This document shows positions 33,686-34,630 of a stretch of DNA of 34,630 nucleotides, piece after piece. The DNA lies in contig CAOJVB010000019.1 of the NCBI GenBank assembly GCA_948444845.1, positions 1-34,630 on the forward strand. The letters are read 5' to 3'. The translations under genes and the position numbers were made by a program. The notes below the pieces were generated by a model. It was given only the letters and a program-made list of their open reading frames with translations, was not told the DNA's origin and searched no databases. How positions within the stretch are numbered: position 1 is the first letter of the stretch; each line of letters opens with the position of its first letter. Source of the DNA: an uncultured Clostridiaceae bacterium (GTDB taxonomy: Bacteria > Bacillota > Clostridia > TANB77 > CAG-508).

Positions 33686-34073
33686 ATGGATTTTTTACAG
33701 AGTATTGATTGGCTACAACTACTTCGTTGTTTTGTAGTTGGTGGCCTAATCTGTATTATTGGTCAAATTTTAATTGATAAAACTAAACTAACTCCTGCCA
33801 GAATCCTAGTTGTTTTTGTTACTGCGGGTGCAATTCTAGGTGGGCTTGGTATTTATAAATATATTATTGATTTTGCAGGTTGTGGTGCAACGGTTCCTCT
33901 TACTGGCTTTGGTGCTAACCTTGCTAAAGGTGCTATTGACGCTGTTAAAGAAAGTGGCTTACTTCGGTGCATTTATTGGTGGAGTTAAGGCTGCCGCTGG
34001 TGGAATTGCCGCTGCTGTATTTTTTGGGTATATGGCTTCTCTTATCGCTAAACCTAAAATTAAAAAACAATAA
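33686..34073 (+). CDS. spoVAE: Stage V sporulation protein AE, assembled across a +1 shift at CGG
   Basis: A membrane subunit of the SpoVA channel. It starts MDFLQSIDWLQLLRCFVVGG, with AAAGGAG upstream. After 93 codons (AIDAVKESGLL) the frame reads CGG (33965-33967) and would stop seven codons later. Skipping the C gives CTT GGT GCA TTT (GLLGAFIGGVKAAAGGIAAA), exactly the expected SpoVAEb continuation, and ends AKPKIKKQ, for 128 residues in all. Three or four membrane helices are visible, and the motif TVPLTGFGANLAKGAI parallels SpoVAC. It is the last gene of the operon and is followed by a strong terminator. Confidence 0.93.
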
Positions 34074-34117
34074 CACAAAACAAATGTGCTGTTATTAGCA
34101 CATTTGTTTTGTGTTAT
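34070..34117. terminator. Bidirectional terminator between spoVAE and rplT
   Basis: Perfect 21-base arms (34070-34090 and 34097-34117) around GTTATT. The spoVAE stop lies within the left arm, and rplT ends four bases beyond the right arm on the other strand. Confidence 0.85.
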
Positions 34118-34120
34118 ATA

Positions 34121-34471
34121 TTATGCTTTTTTTGCAATTTCAGCAATTTTAGTAAATGCTTTTGGATCGCTTACTGCTAATTCTGCTAGCATTTTTCTGT
34201 TTACTACTATGTTTGCTTTTTTCATTCCAGCTATTAATTTGCTGTATGTTATTCCATTCATTCTTGCTGCTGCGTTTATTCTTGCTATCCATAGTTTTCT
34301 GAAGTTAGATTTTTTATCTTTTCTTCCTACATATGCATACATTCCTGATTTCATTACGGCTTGTTTAGCCATTCTGAATCTATAATGTTTTGCTCCATAA
34401 TATCCTTTTGCTCTTTTTAATATTTTTTTATGTTTTTTACGTGTTATTCTTGCTGTTTTTACTCTTGCCAT
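34121..34471 (-). CDS. rplT: 50S ribosomal protein L20
   Basis: A 116-residue early-assembly protein of the large subunit, also the autogenous regulator of its operon in many bacteria. It starts [20 protein letters not shown] and includes [38 protein letters not shown] and a regular C-terminus. The start at 34469-34471 has AAGGTGA upstream. It follows rpmI on the same strand, the conserved infC-rpmI-rplT order. Confidence 0.98.
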   Translation of the reverse strand: MARVKTARITRKKHKKILKRAKGYYGAKHYRFRMAKQAVMKSGMYAYVGRKDKKSNFRKLWIARINAAARMNGITYSKLIAGMKKANIVVNRKMLAELAVSDPKAFTKIAEIAKKA

Positions 34472-34506
34472 TTTATTTTCACCTTCCTAACCTATCTTGT
34501 TTTTTA

Positions 34507-34630
34507 TTAGTTGCCATATGGTAACATTTTTTTGATTCCTGCTTCACATGTTTTATCTGCGTAAGCATCTTGTATTTTTCCTCTTGATTTTGCTCTTGAT
34601 GTTTTATTTGCTAAAAGATGTCTTCTATTT
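34507..34630 (-). CDS. rpmI: 50S ribosomal protein L35 (5' part missing)
   Basis: The C-terminal 40 residues are seen: RRHLLANKTSRAKSRGK, then a variable stretch and IKKMLPYGN before TAA at 34507-34509. HLLANK and the final MLPY are the L35 hallmarks. The gene runs off the right edge. It is 35 bases upstream of rplT, in the usual order; infC should lie beyond the edge. Confidence 0.93.
   Translation of the reverse strand, partial: NRRHLLANKTSRAKSRGKIQDAYADKTCEAGIKKMLPYGN

Noticed and set aside
10419..33967. Explaining the four frameshifts as random sequencing errors
   Set aside because: Random or homopolymer indels would not all create CGG before Gly codons, nor leave every other gene intact. 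It remains testable with raw reads and is listed as the main refutation.

Overview
The window looks like chromosome from a low-GC, spore-forming Gram-positive bacterium of the Clostridia type. The evidence is very AT-rich intergenic DNA, strong AGGAGG ribosome sites, a glycine T-box ahead of a class II glyS, rqcP, zinc-type rpmE, and a dodecin-spoVAC-spoVAD-spoVAE sporulation operon. Most genes lie on the minus strand. I cannot name the species from sequence alone.

Layout: ppdK (cut by the left edge); a divergent small plus-strand gene; T-box and glyS; an AIM24-family gene; a 480-base gene-free stretch with a DnaA-box cluster; lytic transglycosylase and L,D-transpeptidase; polA; mutS; an HD hydrolase; miaB; an Rpn-type nuclease gene; rpmE; a 48-residue membrane protein; a CheD-like protein; an EamA-type transporter and a MATE remnant; dnaE; rqcP and an unknown gene; a small plus-strand gene; deoD; another small plus-strand gene; a candidate standalone ncRNA; greA; an unknown gene; a glycoside hydrolase 18 gene; a zinc phospholipase C-like gene; the spoVA operon; and rplT-rpmI (cut by the right edge). 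DNA replication and repair (polA, mutS, dnaE), tRNA and translation (glyS, miaB, rpmE, rplT, rpmI, rqcP), and cell wall or spore functions (SLT, LDT, GH18, SpoVA) dominate.

Main observation: four genes (polA, an unknown gene upstream of rqcP, the GH18 gene and spoVAE) are each split by a +1 frameshift. In all four the shift falls exactly on an in-frame CGG codon. Skipping the C gives GGA or GGT (glycine) and restores the protein. By eye I found no other in-frame CGG in any conserved native gene here. The only two CGG codons read straight through are in two small plus-strand genes whose codon choice looks different. This suggests that CGG is an unassigned or starved codon that acts as a +1 frameshift site in this organism.

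Second theme: two families of short palindromic repeats. Family A (GGGACGT-type palindromes) sits directly on or after stop codons (AIM24 gene, polA, miaB, dnaE, spoVAD, deoD). Family B (GTAGGGG plus a hairpin, in opposed pairs like REP/BIME elements) lies between spoVAC and spoVAD. Copies of both families lie in frame inside dnaE, so palindromic repeats encode part of the DNA polymerase III alpha subunit.
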